Shown one piece after another: positions 42,011 to 50,158 of a DNA stretch of 64,000 bases. The notes below the pieces were generated by a model. The model ran no database searches. It saw nothing but the letters and a program-made list of their open reading frames with translations, and was not told the DNA's origin. The first letter of the stretch is position 1. Each line of letters starts with the position of its first letter. Position numbers and translations under genes: made by a program. The stretch is from JAHBVY01 sp964415255 (GTDB lineage Bacteria > Myxococcota_A > Polyangia > Polyangiales > Polyangiaceae), in the NCBI GenBank assembly GCA_964415255.1, contig CAYQAC010000003.1:35337-99336 (forward strand). Direction: 5' to 3'.

Positions 42011-43073
42011 CCTCGCTCGCGGAGAAGCTATCGCTCTGGGGGCCGTCTGCGGGGCAGTTGGCGATGTTCGCCGCGGGATCACCACCGGGCCAGCTGTGGC
42101 CGCTACCCTCCAGCGTGCACAGCACCGCAGGGGCGGCGCAGCCATCAAAGCCCACGCAGCGTCCATTCCCTTGGGTGAACAGCTCGCTCGTGGTGCTGGC
42201 GCAGCCGTTTCGCTGTCGCCAGCCCTCGAGTGTGCTCGGCACCGAGGTGAAATCGGCGCCTGACGGGCCGCAGCCGACGCCGCCCTCCCAAGGGACATGG
42301 CCATCCTCCGTGCCGTGGATCTGCATCAGGGCCACCGGGCGCTCGGGCGTACAAGGCTCGACGCCGAGGGTGCCAGCCACGGGCGCGATGGCGGCGATGC
42401 GCTGAGAGAGCTCACACGCGAGGCGGTGCGACATGAGCGCCCCGTTCGACATCCCTGTAGCGAAGACGCGGTGGCGGTCCACGCACAGGGCGCCCTCCAG
42501 GTGGTCGAGCAGGGCGGCGACGAAGCCGACGTCATCCACGTTGTCTTGCGCCGCGCGGCCACAACAGAGCCCACCGTTCCAGGTGCCGAGCGCGCCCGTG
42601 CCCTGGGGATACACCGTGATGAACCCCTCGCGATCTGCGATGGGATCCATCTGCGCTGAGCGCTCCTGAAACTGCCGTGCGTTGCCGCCGCCCCCATGGA
42701 ACATGAGCACCACCGGCGTGGCTCGCGTGGGCTCATAGCCAGGCGGCACGTGCACACGGAAGCTGCGGCTGCCCCCGCCGGTGGCGACCGAGCCCTCTGT
42801 GGTTCCGTGCGGATACACCGGTGCCACCGCGCAACCTGGGCTGGGCGCGGCGGCGTCCGGTGCGTCGCCGTCGCCCGGCTCCGCGTCCTTCAGCACGTCG
42901 CTATCCCGGCCGCTGTCCTGCACGCCGCTGTCTGGCGCGCCACCCGAGCCGCCGCCTGAGCTGCCACCCGAGCCGCCGCCTGAGCTGCCACCTGAGCCAG
43001 CATCGTCAGGTGACCCACTACAACCGAGCACACTCACCAACACCAGCGTGACCCAAGCTCGCGAGGCTGACAT
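41973..43073 (-). CDS. Secreted lipoprotein polyester/feruloyl-esterase-like hydrolase
   Basis: A 366-aa lipoprotein: MSASRAWVTLVLVSVLGC (lipobox VLGC, Cys18), a GGSSGGGSGG linker, an Asp-rich spacer (~45-75), then a PHB-depolymerase/LpqC-type catalytic domain. Motifs are VVLMFHGGGGNARQF (oxyanion HGG), the nucleophile in ATGMSNGALMSHRLAC, QIHGTEDGHVPWEGG (candidate Asp) and GSGHSWPGG (catalytic His). Several cysteines probably form disulfides. Likely substrates are extracellular polyesters or feruloylated/acetylated polysaccharides (family knowledge). The gene's 3' end is duplicated in tandem immediately downstream. A second secreted esterase is encoded convergently at 40360. Confidence 0.85.
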   Translation of the reverse strand: MSASRAWVTLVLVSVLGCSGSPDDAGSGGSSGGGSGGSSGGGSGGAPDSGVQDSGRDSDVLKDAEPGDGDAPDAAAPSPGCAVAPVYPHGTTEGSVATGGGSRSFRVHVPPGYEPTRATPVVLMFHGGGGNARQFQERSAQMDPIADREGFITVYPQGTGALGTWNGGLCCGRAAQDNVDDVGFVAALLDHLEGALCVDRHRVFATGMSNGALMSHRLACELSQRIAAIAPVAGTLGVEPCTPERPVALMQIHGTEDGHVPWEGGVGCGPSGADFTSVPSTLEGWRQRNGCASTTSELFTQGNGRCVGFDGCAAPAVLCTLEGSGHSWPGGDPAANIANCPADGPQSDSFSASEVAWRFFADNPMR

Positions 43074-43192
43074 GCCGTCATGGTAGCAGGGCTCTTTGGG
43101 GAGACCTAGGACGTCGCCGCGCTCAAGCGGCCTGGTTTAGGCAGCGTATCTGACGGGGCCGCGCGTTGAGGAGCAAAGCGTACCCAAGCGCG

Positions 43193-44323
43193 CTAAGGCC
43201 GCGAGATGCGCTCGGGGCGCGCAAACAAGAAGCCTTGGAGGAAGTCGCAGCCGAGGGACGCGAGCTTGGCGCGCTCGTCCTCGGTCTCCACGCCCTCCGC
43301 GACCACCTTGGCCTTGAGCTCGTGCGCCAGGCTCATCATGGCGACGATGATCTTCTCTTGGGTGATGTTCAGGTGCACATCACGCACGAGCGACATGTCG
43401 AGCTTTACGATGTCCGGCTCAAGCTTGGTGAAGGAGGCGAGCCCGGCGTAGCCAGCGCCAAGATCGTCGATGGCCACGCGGTAGCCCAAGGCGCGCAGGC
43501 CGGCGACGCGCTCGTGTACGTCGCTCATTTTATCGAGCGAGGTGCGCTCAGTGACCTCGAGCACCACGCGCGACGCGATTAAGGACAGCGGGGCGTCAGG
43601 CAAGTAGAGCTCTGGGTCGGTGAGATCGGCCGGGTGCAGGTTGACGAACAACACGGCGCCTGGGGGCGCGTGGACGAAGCCCTCCACGGCGCGCGCGCGG
43701 ATCAGCCGCCCCAGGCGATGTAGTGAGCCAAGCTCCTCAGCGGCGCTCAGCACCGAGCCTGGGTCAGGGAACGACGGCTCCTCTGAGCGCATCAGCGCCT
43801 CGAAGCCGAACACCTCGCCGCTCAGGTGCAAAATGGGGTGATACGCCAACCACAGCGTGTCCATCATCCGCTCGAAGCGAGCGCTCAGCTCCCTTTGGGC
43901 TTGGTCGCGCGCCCGCTCCAAGCTCTGACGCGCCCCATCGCGCCGCACTTGGAGGCCCTGGCGCACCAAGGTGAGCACTTGCTCCACCTTGAAGGGCTTC
44001 AGCACGTAGTCGAACGCGCCGCACTTCATGGCGTCGATGGCCGTCTCTACGGTGCCGAAGCCGGTCATCACCAGCGTGACCGCATCCGGGCTCCTCAGCT
44101 TGATTTCGCGCAGCAGATCGAGCCCGCCCATGTTGGGCATCTTCAGGTCCGTGATGATGACGTGGTACCCGTTTTGGCTGATCTCGCGGACGGCGGCGGC
44201 GCCATCTTCTGCGGTGCGCACGACGTAGCCCTCCATCCCTAGGAAGTCCGCCAGGACCTCACGGATGAACCGCTCATCGTCCACCACCAAGACGCGGATC
44301 TGCTCGTCGGCGGCTGTCGGCAC
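43193..44323 (-). CDS. Response regulator with REC receiver and EAL (c-di-GMP phosphodiesterase) domains
   Basis: About 376 aa starting at a GTG (44323) that gives MPTAADEQIRVLVVDDE; a longer start at 44398 is possible. The receiver domain (~9-125) has the acidic pair VVDDE, the phospho-acceptor DLKMPN, the switch Thr in MTGFG and Lys in LKPFK. A short coiled linker leads to an EAL domain: FGFEALMR, LFVNLHP, LEVTERT, IDDLGAGYAGL, VKLDMS, VAEGVET and QGFLFARP. The metal- and substrate-binding residues look intact (DDLG instead of DDFG), so it probably hydrolyses c-di-GMP to pGpG under two-component control. No histidine kinase is adjacent. Confidence 0.92.
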   Translation of the reverse strand: MPTAADEQIRVLVVDDERFIREVLADFLGMEGYVVRTAEDGAAAVREISQNGYHVIITDLKMPNMGGLDLLREIKLRSPDAVTLVMTGFGTVETAIDAMKCGAFDYVLKPFKVEQVLTLVRQGLQVRRDGARQSLERARDQAQRELSARFERMMDTLWLAYHPILHLSGEVFGFEALMRSEEPSFPDPGSVLSAAEELGSLHRLGRLIRARAVEGFVHAPPGAVLFVNLHPADLTDPELYLPDAPLSLIASRVVLEVTERTSLDKMSDVHERVAGLRALGYRVAIDDLGAGYAGLASFTKLEPDIVKLDMSLVRDVHLNITQEKIIVAMMSLAHELKAKVVAEGVETEDERAKLASLGCDFLQGFLFARPERISRP

Positions 44324-44498
44324 AAACGCGAGCGTACAACCAAAGCGGGCAAAACCCCAGCTCAGCGCGCACTTACCGACCGCTATTCCGCGAACCACCC
44401 ACAGAGCGCGCCGTCACGAGGCGCTGGTGCGGCGCTTGGTGGGTTCGTGAGGAGCGAACCGACGCAGCTCGCCGCGCTCCAGGCGTTCTCAGCGCCGC

Positions 44499-45866
44499 TC
44501 AGCTGGGGCGGCTCGCGGCGCGACGTGGGCCGCCATCACGGCTCGCTGGGCGCCGGCGACCCTGGGATTTAGCGCCGCTAGCTTGCGCCCTGCCACCTGG
44601 CCCAGCCGACCCGCGACCTGGACCCCGCCCGTCCTCGCGGCTGCGTGGTGGCCGGCCTCCTGTGCCTCCAGCGCGCGGCCCACCGCGGCCTCGCAGCTCC
44701 GTCTGGGGTGGCAAGGGGAGACCTGGCGGGAAGGGATGCTCCTCCATGCGCGGGATGTGCTGCTGAATGAGACGCTCGATGTCGACCAAGAACGGCCGCT
44801 CCTCCGTCTCGCAGAACGACCACGCGATGCCAGAGGCGTCCGCGCGCCCGGTGCGCCCGATGCGGTGCACGTACGTCTCCGGGATGTTCGGCAGGTCGTA
44901 GTTGACCACGTGGGTGACGCCCGTCACGTCGATGCCGCGCGCGGCGATGTCCGTCGCCACCAGCACTGGGATAGTTGCCGCGCGGAAACCTTCCAGGGCG
45001 CGGGTGCGCGCGCCTTGCGATTTGTTGCCGTGGATCGCCGCGGCCTTCACGCCCGCCTTCTCCAGGTGCTCGGCGATGCGGTTCGCGCCGTGCTTGGTGC
45101 GGCTGAACACCAGGGTGCGCTCGACGCCCGGCTGGCGCAGCACGTGGGTGAGCAGGTGGCGCTTCTTGTCTTTATCCACGAAGAAGACCTGCTGGGAGAC
45201 GCGCTCCGCGGTGGAGGAGATGGGCGCCACGGCGACGCTCACAGGATCGGGCCGGAGCAGGCTCTCCGCCAGGCTGCGGATCTCCTCCGGCATGGTGGCG
45301 GAGAAGAAGAGCGTCTGACGCTCCTTGGGGAGCGCCTTCACGATGCGCTTCACCGCTGGGAGGAAGCCCATGTCGAGCATGCGGTCGGCCTCATCGAGCA
45401 CGAAGATCTCGATTTTATCGAGGCGCACCACGCCTTGGTCCATCAGGTCAATCAACCTGCCTGGTGTGGCGATCAGCGCGTCCACCCCGCGGCGCAGCTC
45501 CCGCTCTTGCGGCGCTTGCCCGACGCCTCCAAAAATCACGGTGTGGTAGAGGTCGAGGTGCTTGCCATACGTGCTGAAGCTCTCACCAATTTGCGCGGCG
45601 AGCTCGCGCGTGGGCGTGAGCACCAGCGCCTTGAGCGCCGGCTGGTCGCCGGAGCGCCCGTACACGTGCTGGAGCAGCGGCAGGGTGAAGGCGGCGGTCT
45701 TCCCGGTGCCGGTCTGCGCGCAGCCGAGCACGTCGCGGCCGGCGAGCACGGCGGGGATGGCGGCGGTTTGAATCGGGGTGGGCGTGAAGTAGCCGGCCTC
45801 CTCCACCGCGGTGAGCAGCTTCGGTAGCAGGCCTAGTTCTGAAAAAGTCACGCGCGTCCCTGACAT
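44499..45866 (-). CDS. DEAD-box ATP-dependent RNA helicase (RhlE-like)
   Basis: A 455-aa helicase acting in ribosome assembly or RNA turnover (family knowledge). All DEAD-box motifs are present in order: Q motif FTPTPIQTAAIP, motif I AQTGTGKT, PTRELAAQ, GG, TPGRL, VLDEADRMLDMGF, SAT, LVFSRTKHGANR, VLVATDIAARGID and HRIGRTGRA. The domain organisation and spacing fit RhlE. The tail after ~385 is a basic Arg/Gly/Pro region (RGRGGPRAGG, GRGPGRGSAG) as in many cold-adapted RhlE proteins, likely RNA-binding. It is preceded by the quinone oxidoreductase gene on the same strand with a ~78-bp gap. Confidence 0.95.
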   Translation of the reverse strand: MSGTRVTFSELGLLPKLLTAVEEAGYFTPTPIQTAAIPAVLAGRDVLGCAQTGTGKTAAFTLPLLQHVYGRSGDQPALKALVLTPTRELAAQIGESFSTYGKHLDLYHTVIFGGVGQAPQERELRRGVDALIATPGRLIDLMDQGVVRLDKIEIFVLDEADRMLDMGFLPAVKRIVKALPKERQTLFFSATMPEEIRSLAESLLRPDPVSVAVAPISSTAERVSQQVFFVDKDKKRHLLTHVLRQPGVERTLVFSRTKHGANRIAEHLEKAGVKAAAIHGNKSQGARTRALEGFRAATIPVLVATDIAARGIDVTGVTHVVNYDLPNIPETYVHRIGRTGRADASGIAWSFCETEERPFLVDIERLIQQHIPRMEEHPFPPGLPLPPQTELRGRGGPRAGGTGGRPPRSREDGRGPGRGSAGPGGRAQASGAKSQGRRRPASRDGGPRRAASRPS

Positions 45867-45944
45867 AGCGCGCGGGCGCGGTCGAGCCCTTTGGGTCGAA
45901 TCGCGCCTCCTGCGCCGGAGCTCCAGGTGGGAGCGCGTCCCGTT

Positions 45945-46967
45945 TCAGTCTGGGATGAGCAGCACCTTGCCTTGGTTCTTCCCGAACTCAAGCTGCGCCC
46001 ACGCCTCTGCCGCCTGGGAGAAGGGGAAGGTCTGGTGGATGTGCGGCTTAATAGCGCCCTCCGCGTACAGCGCGAGCAGCTCCCCCATCTCCTCCGTGAG
46101 CAAATCCAGCTCCTCCCACATGTGCCCCACGTTCACCCCGGCCACCGCTTTGTTGTCGTTCAGCAGCTTGAACATGCTGAAGCGCGGCACGCGGACCAGC
46201 TCTTTGGCCACGTGGAGCAGTTTGCGCTTGCCGCCTGTGTTCGTGTTCGCCAGCCCAAAGCCGATCAGCATGCCGGCTGGCTTGAGCAGGCTGTAGCCCT
46301 TCTTCCAGTCGGCGCCGCCCAGCGCGTCCAGCGCCAGATCCACCCCGCGACCGTCAGTTAGGCGCCTTATCTCCGCGACGTAGTCTTGGCTGCGGTAGTC
46401 AATGGGGTGCGTGCAGCCGTGCGAGCGCACGTAGTCATGCTTGCCGGCGGAGGCGGTGCCATAGGTGGTGATGCCCCCAATGTGGCGGCAGAGCTGGAGC
46501 GCGGCGGTGCCGACCCCGCCCGCCGCCATGTGGATCAACACGTGCTCACCTGGGCGCGTGCGGTGGATGCGGGTGAGCATGTGATACGCCGTGAGGTAAT
46601 TCACGGGCAGCGCCGCGCCGTGCTCAAAGCTCATGCTCTCCGGCATTTTTAGCGCTTGCCGCGCCGGCAGCACCACCTCGCTCGCGTGCCCGCCGAAGCG
46701 CGTGAGGTAGACCACGCGGTCCCCCTCCTTCAGATCGATCACGCCGGGGCCGAGCCGCTCCACCACGCCTGCGCCCTCGTAGCCCACCACGCAAGGCGGC
46801 TTCGGCGCGTCGGGGTAAAGCCCTTGCCGCGCGGAAATCTCAGCGAAGTTCAGCCCCGCCGCCTTGACGCGGACCACCACCTCCCCCGCCTTGGGCTCCG
46901 GCGTGGGCGTCTCCCGCACCTCCAGCACCTCCGGCCCGCCGTGCTTCCGAATCCAGATCGCTCGCAT
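45945..46967 (-). CDS. Zinc-independent medium-chain dehydrogenase (quinone oxidoreductase/VAT-1-like)
   Basis: A 340-aa cytoplasmic NADPH-dependent reductase. ATG 46967 follows a strong GGAGGAG. The N-terminal GroES-like part reads MRAIWIRKHGGPEVLEVRE, KAAGLNFAEISARQGLYPDA and VGYEGAGVVERLG. The NADPH-binding Rossmann domain has HMAAGGVGTAALQL and GTASAGKHDYVRSHG. The structural and catalytic zinc ligands of alcohol dehydrogenases are absent, matching the quinone oxidoreductase/VAT-1 branch. Likely role: reduction of quinones or alpha,beta-unsaturated carbonyls. The exact substrate is unknown. Confidence 0.92.
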   Translation of the reverse strand: MRAIWIRKHGGPEVLEVRETPTPEPKAGEVVVRVKAAGLNFAEISARQGLYPDAPKPPCVVGYEGAGVVERLGPGVIDLKEGDRVVYLTRFGGHASEVVLPARQALKMPESMSFEHGAALPVNYLTAYHMLTRIHRTRPGEHVLIHMAAGGVGTAALQLCRHIGGITTYGTASAGKHDYVRSHGCTHPIDYRSQDYVAEIRRLTDGRGVDLALDALGGADWKKGYSLLKPAGMLIGFGLANTNTGGKRKLLHVAKELVRVPRFSMFKLLNDNKAVAGVNVGHMWEELDLLTEEMGELLALYAEGAIKPHIHQTFPFSQAAEAWAQLEFGKNQGKVLLIPD

Positions 46968-47020
46968 CACTCACTCCTCCCTCTCTGCCGCTAAGCCACC
47001 TGAGGCCCGCCGCCCCGATG

Positions 47021-49219
47021 TCAATCGAGGCGCACCCCAAGCTGACTAAATAGGAAGGCGAAGGTGTCCACCTTGCGCGCCACTGTCTTCTCCACCAGGT
47101 CGCCGCCGCCGTGGCCGGCGTTGGCTTCCATGCGGAACAGCACGGGCGTGGTGGGTGAGCCTTGGGCCGCCTGGATTGCCGCGGTGAACTTCCGGGCGTG
47201 CATTGGGTCCACCCGGTCGTCGCTGTCTGCGCTCAGCATCAGGAGCGCTGGGTAGCTCACGCCCTGCTTGACGTGGTGGTAAGGCGAGTAGGCGTGGAGC
47301 GCGCGGAACTGCTCGGGGTCCTCCGCGGAGCCATACTCCGCGATCCAAGTCTTCCCGGAGCCGAACAGGTGGTAACGCACCATGTCCAGCAGCGGCACCG
47401 CGCACACCACCGCCTTGAACAGCTCCGGCCGCTGCGTCATCGCCGCGCCCACCAGCAGCCCCCCGTTCGAGCCGCCGCTGATGGCGAGCCGCTCCGGCCG
47501 GGTGTAGCCCTCTTTAGTCAGGTACTCTGCCGCCGCGATGAAGTCATCGAACACGTTCTGCTTCTTCAGCAGCATGCCGTCGCGGTGCCACTCCTCCCCA
47601 TACTCCCCACCGCCGCGCAGGTTCGGCAGCGCGTAGCCGGCGCCGCGCTCGAGCCAGGCGAAGTTCGCGGCGTCGAACTCCGGCGTCTCGTTGATGCTGA
47701 AGCCGCCATACCCATGAAGTAAAAACGGCGTGCTGCCGTCCAGCGTGATGCCGCGCTTGTGCACGATGAACATGCTGATCTGGGTGCCGTCTTTTGAGGG
47801 GTAGTGCACCTGCTTCACCTCGTAAGGGGAGGCGTCTACGGGCACATCGAGCGTGAAGTAGGGCTTGCTCACGCCGCTCTTCACGCTCACCTCATAGGTG
47901 GTGAACGGCGTCGTGAAGGAGGAGAAGGTGTAGTAGGCCTCGTCGTCCTCTGGGTTGCCCATCAGGTTCGTGGCGCTGCCGAGGCTAGGCAGCGCGATGG
48001 GGCGCACCAGCTTGCCGCTCAGCTCGTGCAGGCGGAGCTCCGTGCTGGCACGGCGGAGGTAGCTCAGCGCGAGGCGGCCGCCGACGATGTCCACCTCCTC
48101 CAGCACGGCGTCCTCTTGCTGGCCGATCAGCTCCTTGAACGCGGCGAGCTTGGGCTCCTTCGGATCCGCCACCAGCACCCGGCCGCGCGGCGCACCATAA
48201 TCCGTGTGGATATAGAACTTACCCTGCCACGGCATCACGCCGAATTTGGCGTCCTCCCCCACGACCAGCGGCTTGAAGCCCTCCTTGCCGCTAGGCAGAT
48301 TGGCCGCCTTGAGGTCACGGAAGTAGACGTCTGTCCGGTTCCAGCCGTGGTTGTGGTAGGCGAGCAGCCAGCGCCCGTCGCGGGACACCTCACCGTGGAG
48401 GAAGCGCTGTGGGTCGCCGCTCTTCTCGTAGATGAGCGCGTCCGTGTCAGGGCTGGTCCCCAGTTTGTGATAGCGGAGCTCCGCGTAGCCTGGCAGCTCA
48501 GAGACAGGGATGCTCGAGTCGGTAGGGAGCCTGACGTAGTAAAACCCCTGATGGTCAGGCGACCACGAAGGGTAAGCGTACTTCGCCCCCACAATCTCCT
48601 CGGCCTCTCGCGTCTTTTGCGTGGCGACGTCCATGATGTGGAGCGTGGCCTCGTCCGCGTTGTTCTTGCTCAGCTTGTAGATGACGGTCTTCCCATCATA
48701 CGAAGGGAAGATCCCTTTGACAGCGACGCTGCCATCTTCGCTCATGGTGTTCGGGTCGAGCAGCACCTTCGGCTCCCCCGTCTTGCCCTGACGCACGTAG
48801 TAGATGGCTTTTTCCTTGTCCTTATGGCGCCGCGTGAAAAACACGTAGCCTCCGCGGCGCTGCGGCGCGCCCACGAAGTCGATGTAAGAGAGCTCATTCA
48901 CCCGCGCGGTGAGCGCCGCACGGCCTGGGAGCTCGCTCAGGTGGCCGCGGGTGAAGCGGTCATACTCCTTCATCCACGCCTTGACCTCAGGCGCCTTCTC
49001 CACCTCCAGCCAGCGATATGGATCTGACACCTGTTGTCCATGGAGGGTGTCAGCGGTGTTCTCCGCACGAGCGAGCGGCGGACCAAAATGGGCAGTTGGA
49101 CTGTTCATGTCGGGGGCTCCCGTGGCGGGCGGGCTCGGCGCTTCGGGGGTGGTGCTCGCGCCGCCGCAGCTCACGAGCAGCCAAGCGCACGAGGCCCAGG
49201 CGAAGGTTCTGAGGGTCAT
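47021..49219 (-). CDS. Prolyl oligopeptidase (S9) lipoprotein
   Basis: About 732 aa from ATG 49219 (MTLRTFAWASCAWLLVSC; lipobox LVSC, Cys18), so it is probably exported and lipid-anchored, unlike cytoplasmic relatives. The N-terminal domain (DPYRWLEVEKAPEVKAWM) leads into a seven-bladed propeller. The C-terminal alpha/beta-hydrolase domain carries the nucleophile in ISGGSNGGLLVGA, Asp in SADSDDRVDPMHARKF and His in NAGHGGGDLVEK. S9A enzymes cleave after proline in short peptides (family knowledge). The longer ORF back to 49312 crosses a copy of the dispersed G-rich repeat (49277-49306), supporting the later start. Confidence 0.93.
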   Translation of the reverse strand: MTLRTFAWASCAWLLVSCGGASTTPEAPSPPATGAPDMNSPTAHFGPPLARAENTADTLHGQQVSDPYRWLEVEKAPEVKAWMKEYDRFTRGHLSELPGRAALTARVNELSYIDFVGAPQRRGGYVFFTRRHKDKEKAIYYVRQGKTGEPKVLLDPNTMSEDGSVAVKGIFPSYDGKTVIYKLSKNNADEATLHIMDVATQKTREAEEIVGAKYAYPSWSPDHQGFYYVRLPTDSSIPVSELPGYAELRYHKLGTSPDTDALIYEKSGDPQRFLHGEVSRDGRWLLAYHNHGWNRTDVYFRDLKAANLPSGKEGFKPLVVGEDAKFGVMPWQGKFYIHTDYGAPRGRVLVADPKEPKLAAFKELIGQQEDAVLEEVDIVGGRLALSYLRRASTELRLHELSGKLVRPIALPSLGSATNLMGNPEDDEAYYTFSSFTTPFTTYEVSVKSGVSKPYFTLDVPVDASPYEVKQVHYPSKDGTQISMFIVHKRGITLDGSTPFLLHGYGGFSINETPEFDAANFAWLERGAGYALPNLRGGGEYGEEWHRDGMLLKKQNVFDDFIAAAEYLTKEGYTRPERLAISGGSNGGLLVGAAMTQRPELFKAVVCAVPLLDMVRYHLFGSGKTWIAEYGSAEDPEQFRALHAYSPYHHVKQGVSYPALLMLSADSDDRVDPMHARKFTAAIQAAQGSPTTPVLFRMEANAGHGGGDLVEKTVARKVDTFAFLFSQLGVRLD

Positions 49220-49276
49220 GCCCGCGCTCATACCGCAGATCCGCCGGAGCGTCGCGCAGCAAGCGCTGGGTGTTTC

Positions 49277-49306
49277 GGGGGTTTGGGGGTTGGACGGCAC
49301 CGCGCC
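49277..49306 (+). repeat. G-rich dispersed repeat, extended copy
   Basis: It reads GGGGGTTTGGGGGTTGG followed directly by ACGGCACCGCGCC. The same extended form (GGGGGGTTGGACGGCACCGC) is at 59374-59397, which defines the 3' half of the repeat unit. It lies ~58 bp upstream of the S9 peptidase start, between divergent promoter regions. Confidence 0.65.
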
Positions 49307-49329
49307 GTTCAAAGCCGCAACGAGCGCTG

Positions 49330-49986
49330 TCAGGCGGCGTCAGGCGCTGGGCTGTGCGCTCGCAAGATGGCGAGCGGCTTCAGCATGAACCAAGTGCGCA
49401 CGTAGCCTTGGAGGCCGATCACCTCTTCGCGCAGCGTGCGGTAGCCGTTGTGGCGATAAAGCTCAAAGGCTGAGGTGCGATCGGTCTCCAGGTAGGCGTC
49501 TACCCCGAGCCTCAAGGCGCGCTCGTTGAAGTCGCGCAGCAGTGCGCCGCCAAACCCCCGCCCCTGATGAGCAGGGTCGACCCCCAGCATGAACAAGTAG
49601 CAGTGTGGGGTCTTGACGTGGCGCGCCTGGAGCACCGCGTCGGCGATCATCACGCGATGTAAGTAGCGCGGCCCTGCCTCCCAGACCCCCCTCAACATCA
49701 GCCAGGCGGGCTGTCCGCTCAGCGGGAACTGGCCCGGCTCATAAGCGAGCTGCGCGCCCACCAGCTCCCCCTGGACGAAGGCGCCGCGCGCCACCGCGCC
49801 CGCGATGCAGGCCGGGATCAGGCGCCGGTAGAGCCGCTCGAGCACTGGGACGCGGTCAGCATCACTGACATCATGGAAGATCGCCATGATGCCGGGGTTG
49901 GTGGTGAAGGCGCGCGCTAAGGCCCCAGCGGCGTGCGGGATATCTTCCAGCGTCAGGTCGCGGACGCTGACCTCCGGTCGGCTCAT
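49330..49986 (-). CDS. GNAT-family N-acetyltransferase
   Basis: A 218-aa cytoplasmic acetyltransferase. The fold order is visible: SVRDLTLEDIPHAAGALARAF (beta1-alpha1), GAQLAYEP, then HCYLFMLGVDPAHQGRGFGG with the acetyl-CoA pyrophosphate-binding Q/R-x-x-G-x-G/A motif, a following LLRDFNERALRLGVD helix, and YLETDRTSAFELYRHNGYRT. This is the layout of stand-alone GNAT enzymes. Acceptor unknown. It runs in the same direction as the S9 peptidase, but the ~110-bp gap with a repeat argues against tight coupling. Confidence 0.9.
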   Translation of the reverse strand: MSRPEVSVRDLTLEDIPHAAGALARAFTTNPGIMAIFHDVSDADRVPVLERLYRRLIPACIAGAVARGAFVQGELVGAQLAYEPGQFPLSGQPAWLMLRGVWEAGPRYLHRVMIADAVLQARHVKTPHCYLFMLGVDPAHQGRGFGGALLRDFNERALRLGVDAYLETDRTSAFELYRHNGYRTLREEVIGLQGYVRTWFMLKPLAILRAHSPAPDAA

Positions 49987-50158
49987 CCGTACAAGCCTAC
50001 ACGGACTCTCGGCCGCTTGTCTTCAGGGTGTTTGAAGGGAGGCCACGGGGGAGGCGCATCATGCTGCGCGTGAGGGCAGCCACGGGGGGGCTGCCCCTAC
50101 CGGAGGCTCTCGGTGGTGCAGCCTTGCGGCGGCGGGGTGAGCGAGGCAAACCCAGCGG

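Noticed and set aside
44583..45827. 414-aa ORF antisense to the DEAD-box helicase
   Set aside because: A shadow of a gene with all helicase motifs; composition is Arg/His/Leu-biased as expected for an opposite-strand high-GC frame.
47804..49027. 407-aa ORF antisense to the S9 peptidase
   Set aside because: Opposite-strand shadow of a clear prolyl oligopeptidase; no domain pattern.
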